This document shows, in pieces, positions 61,321 through 64,000 of a DNA stretch of 64,000 nt; position 1 is the stretch's first letter, and each line of letters begins with the position of its first letter. The notes under the pieces are model-generated. The model worked only from the letters and a program-made list of their open reading frames with translations. It did no database searches and was not told where the DNA came from. The position numbers were made by a program, and so were the translations under genes. This DNA comes from Dyadobacter soli (GTDB taxonomy: Bacteria > Bacteroidota > Bacteroidia > Cytophagales > Spirosomataceae). Where the stretch lies: the NCBI RefSeq assembly GCF_900101885.1, contig NZ_FNAN01000004.1, forward strand, positions 310,001 to 374,000. Direction: 5' to 3'.

Positions 61321-63231
61321 TTACAAATCCGAAAACTCCCAGGCGCTTTGATAGGTATTCAAACCCTCGGCGTAGGCGATGAAATTTTCGTAAAACGGCA
61401 GCACCGAAAGCGTTGCGCTATCGCCTATCACGACGAGTTTCTTGCGTGCGCGGGTCATGGCCACGTTCATGCGGCGGATGTCGGCGAGGAAGCCGATCTG
61501 TCCTTCGGCATTGCTGCGCGTCATGCTGATATACACCACATCCCGCTCCTGCCCCTGGAAGCTGTCGATGGTGTTGACGGCTATTTTGTCGAGATAAGGT
61601 TGCAGATCAAGTGCGTGCGCGAGCTGGGTTTTGAGAATATTGATCTGCTCTTTGTAAGGTGAAATAATGGCAATGCTGGGAAAATCTTCGATTTTGGCAT
61701 TACGCTGCGCAAATTCCGTCGCCAGTTGGGTCAAATGCTTGAAAAGAAATACCGCCTCTTCGGGGTTGGTGGAGCTGGTACCTTCCAGCTTTTCATCGAA
61801 ACCACATCCTGCCGTATCGACAAATGCCAGCGGCGCCTCGCCTGGAAAGAGCACACGGCTCGCCACCGATTCGTGGGCCTTTAATTTATCCTGATAAAAC
61901 ACTTTGGAAGAATAACCCATAATCGCCTCGTTCATGCGGTATTGCTCTTCCAGCAGGACAACCGAGTCAGGATGCAATGCCACGGATTTTTCGAGCAATG
62001 TGGTGCTCAATCCGCCTTTGGCCGCATCTTCCGATTTAATGGTTGGAGGCAATTGCAGATGGTCACCGGCAAATACCACTTTCTCCGCTTTCAGGATCGG
62101 TATCCAGCAGGCGGGCTCCAATGCCTGCCCCGCCTCGTCGATTACCACGGTACGATACTTCATGCCGCGGACGATGAAATGGTTCGAGCCCACAAGCGTA
62201 GCCGTCACGACTTGCGTTTTGGTCAGCAAATCATCGATAATGTACTGCTCCATGTTCGCCACATCCTTCATAATGCGGTGTGCCTCGTCGAACAATGCTT
62301 TCCGCTGGTCGCGCTCGGCCTTTCCGAAATGGCGCTTGTATTTGTGCGCCATATTTTTGTACTCGTTGGCCTGCTTTTTCAGCGTTTTAATGTCCTTCAC
62401 GCTCGGGTGTGCCGACATTTTACTATCCAAAGTCAATGCCGAAAGTCGTTCCGAAACACGCACCGGGTTTCCGACACGAAGTACGTTCAGGCCTTCCTCG
62501 CTCAATTTTTCACTCAGCAAATCCACTGCCGTATTGCTCGGCGCCACGACGAGAACTGGCCGGCTATCCTTTTTAACCAAAGCCTTAATGGCCTGCACCA
62601 ATGTGGTGGTCTTACCCGTACCCGGAGGCCCGTGCACGATCGCGAGCTCCTGCGCGGAAAGGATATTCTGCACCGCGCGCTGCTGCGACGGATTCAGTTT
62701 GGGAATATGAATGGGATAAATGTCTTTGTCAAATGAAGGCGCTTTCTCTCCGGTCAGCACCTTGATCAAATGCCCTTCTTTTTCCGACGAACCCAGCGCA
62801 TCCGCAGCTTTCAATGCGGATTGCATTTCGTCGTAACTGTTATCATCGAACAGCAAATCGATGCCCAGCTTGCCATCGCGCGACCATTCGGGAAGCTCGT
62901 CGGTACGCAATGTGATTTTCAGCCGGTTACCGCCCTGATGAGAAACAACTCCTTCGACGCGGTCCTTTTTAGGTTCATGGTTACTGAACAAAACAGCCGG
63001 CATTCCAAACCGCAACTGATGCGGCAAATCCTGGTGCGTCGTACGTTCCACTTCCACGGTGAGGTAATCGCCGCGGCTCATTTCCTGGCCGCGGATGGCA
63101 ATGGGGTACCACGCCAGCCCGGCGGCACGGCGTTCGGAGACAGACGAGCGTTCGATCAATCGCTGGTACGATTGCTTATCTTCTTCCCTTTCTATTTTCA
63201 GTAATTCGAGTAGTCGCTTGAAGTAATCCAT
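61321..63231 (-). CDS. SF1 DNA/RNA helicase (IGHMBP2/Dna2-like)
   Basis: A 636-residue helicase. Walker A is G201PPGTGKT208 with TTLVQAIKALV. Motif II is the region VIDEAGQALEPA, motif III FAGDHLQLPPTI; motif V NTIDSFQGQERDVVYISMTRSN, and motif VI MTRARKKLVVIGD. This order matches the SMUBP2/IGHMBP2-like 5'-to-3' SF1B helicases. An N-terminal OB-like segment (about 40-110) is present. Role in DNA or RNA remodelling is inferred. No partner genes nearby. Confidence 0.93.
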   Translation of the reverse strand: MDYFKRLLELLKIEREEDKQSYQRLIERSSVSERRAAGLAWYPIAIRGQEMSRGDYLTVEVERTTHQDLPHQLRFGMPAVLFSNHEPKKDRVEGVVSHQGGNRLKITLRTDELPEWSRDGKLGIDLLFDDNSYDEMQSALKAADALGSSEKEGHLIKVLTGEKAPSFDKDIYPIHIPKLNPSQQRAVQNILSAQELAIVHGPPGTGKTTTLVQAIKALVKKDSRPVLVVAPSNTAVDLLSEKLSEEGLNVLRVGNPVRVSERLSALTLDSKMSAHPSVKDIKTLKKQANEYKNMAHKYKRHFGKAERDQRKALFDEAHRIMKDVANMEQYIIDDLLTKTQVVTATLVGSNHFIVRGMKYRTVVIDEAGQALEPACWIPILKAEKVVFAGDHLQLPPTIKSEDAAKGGLSTTLLEKSVALHPDSVVLLEEQYRMNEAIMGYSSKVFYQDKLKAHESVASRVLFPGEAPLAFVDTAGCGFDEKLEGTSSTNPEEAVFLFKHLTQLATEFAQRNAKIEDFPSIAIISPYKEQINILKTQLAHALDLQPYLDKIAVNTIDSFQGQERDVVYISMTRSNAEGQIGFLADIRRMNVAMTRARKKLVVIGDSATLSVLPFYENFIAYAEGLNTYQSAWEFSDL

Positions 63232-63255
63232 TCACAAATTAAATAAACCGGCCGC

Positions 63256-64000
63256 TTAATGCATCACACCGGCATCCGCACCCTGCTGTACTTCCACCTT
63301 GCTCGTGATAAACCGCCTGCCTACCACCAGCACAATCAGCGCCAGTGTAGCCGAACCGGCCATAGCCGCCACCATTGGAATGATAGAAGGCTCCTCGAAC
63401 AAACTGATCGCAATGGAAATCAATGTGCCCGCTCCCATTTGAAATGCGCCCATGAGCGCCGACGCGCTACCCGCATTACGCGTGAACGGCGCGAGCGAAA
63501 GTGCGGCTGCATTCGGGTAGGTGTAGCCCACGCAGCACAGGAAAAGGAACAGGAATACGAGCGTGGAGGTGAGCGTCAATGCGTCGTTCAATGCCGCTGC
63601 GAGGAAGGTAAGACCAATTATCGCCTGGCATATCAGCGCCACATTCACAATTTGCTCACTTGTAAACCGCCTCAGTATCAAAGTATTCACCTGCCCGGAA
63701 CCGATAAAGCCCACGGAAAGAAATGCAAAGATCCAGCCATACAGCTTGCCGTCAATTTTAAATACCTCCATAAAAACAATAGGCGACCCGGAAACGTAAG
63801 CGAACAGCCCCGCAAATGCGATGGCGCCGGTAATGGAATAGGTGTAAAACTGCGGCTCGCGGAACACCTCCATGAAGTTCGCGATGATGGGTTTGGGTTT
63901 CAACGAAAGGGTTTTGTCGGGCTTGTAGCTATCGGGCAGCCACAATGCGGTGGCAGCGAAAATGGCTACACCCATGACAGTCAGGATCATAAACACGGCG
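63256..64000 (-). CDS. Bcr/CflA-type MFS exporter, C-terminal part (cut by window end)
   Basis: The last about 248 residues of a major facilitator carrier; the start lies beyond the window. Visible spans include TVMGVAIFAATALWLP, FYTYSITGAIAFAGLFAYVSGSPIVF, LYGWIFAFLSVGFIGSGQVN, TLVFLFLFLCCVGYTYPNAAALSL and ALMGAFQMGAGTLISIAISLF. SGSPIVFMEVF and the TM pattern match the Bcr/CflA drug-resistance group. Inner-membrane efflux; the substrate is unknown. Confidence 0.9.
   Translation of the reverse strand, partial: AVFMILTVMGVAIFAATALWLPDSYKPDKTLSLKPKPIIANFMEVFREPQFYTYSITGAIAFAGLFAYVSGSPIVFMEVFKIDGKLYGWIFAFLSVGFIGSGQVNTLILRRFTSEQIVNVALICQAIIGLTFLAAALNDALTLTSTLVFLFLFLCCVGYTYPNAAALSLAPFTRNAGSASALMGAFQMGAGTLISIAISLFEEPSIIPMVAAMAGSATLALIVLVVGRRFITSKVEVQQGADAGVMH

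Overview
The window looks like chromosome of a Bacteroidota (Cytophagales) bacterium, most like Dyadobacter or another Spirosomaceae member. The pointers are TonB-dependent receptors with an N-terminal carboxypeptidase-like domain, a secreted protease with a type IX secretion tail, a DUF5686 outer-membrane protein, CRTAC1-type FG-GAP lipoproteins, PVC-type heme/HEAT dehydrogenases, few Shine-Dalgarno sequences, and several TAnnTTTG promoter -7 elements. The genus is an inference. No rRNA, tRNA, IS element, prophage or CRISPR array was recognised.

Layout. 1-2.9 kb: minus-strand run of two AhpD-like proteins and a TonB receptor cut by the window edge, plus a small membrane protein. 3.3-9.4 kb: three tandem near-copies of a small exported protein, a large M4 metalloprotease, a barrel-like protein and a cupin. 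9.4-16.2 kb: an SDR, then a polysaccharide locus with a GH2-like lipoprotein, a translationally coupled GT2 synthase fused to a GH-like barrel, and a convergent double GH26 protein. 16.3-22.8 kb: a ygiBC-like pair, a secreted PLP enzyme, an M23 peptidase, an aldo/keto reductase and DoxX. 23-34.3 kb: a TonB receptor with a possible metal-repressor box, a glycogen-binding-like protein, a sugar isomerase-like protein, and two paralogous sugar-dehydrogenase-like proteins separated by an AT-rich triplicate of a two-gene cassette (six small ORFs).

34.4-43.7 kb: an esterase-like hydrolase, a GT87-like membrane protein, a complete-looking molybdopterin operon (moeA, moaD, moaE, moaC-moaB fusion, moaA), a lytic transglycosylase and a cyclophilin. 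43.7-55.4 kb: Na+/solute symporter, HExxH protein, purH, SDR, FG-GAP lipoprotein, and a large FAD/Fe-S oxidoreductase. 55.5-64 kb: an NAD(P)-binding protein, an AT-rich island with a PDDEXK (DUF1016) protein and an AAA/DUF4143 ATPase preceded by a nested palindrome, then DUF5686, an SF1 helicase and a truncated Bcr/CflA exporter.

The most unusual signals are four intergenic arrays built on one plan: a short word repeated in phase in one arm and its reverse complement repeated in the other, three of them between co-directional genes. Next come the triplicated small-protein cassette, the palindrome before the DUF4143 ATPase, and carbohydrate-active proteins that carry domains lacking their catalytic glutamates.
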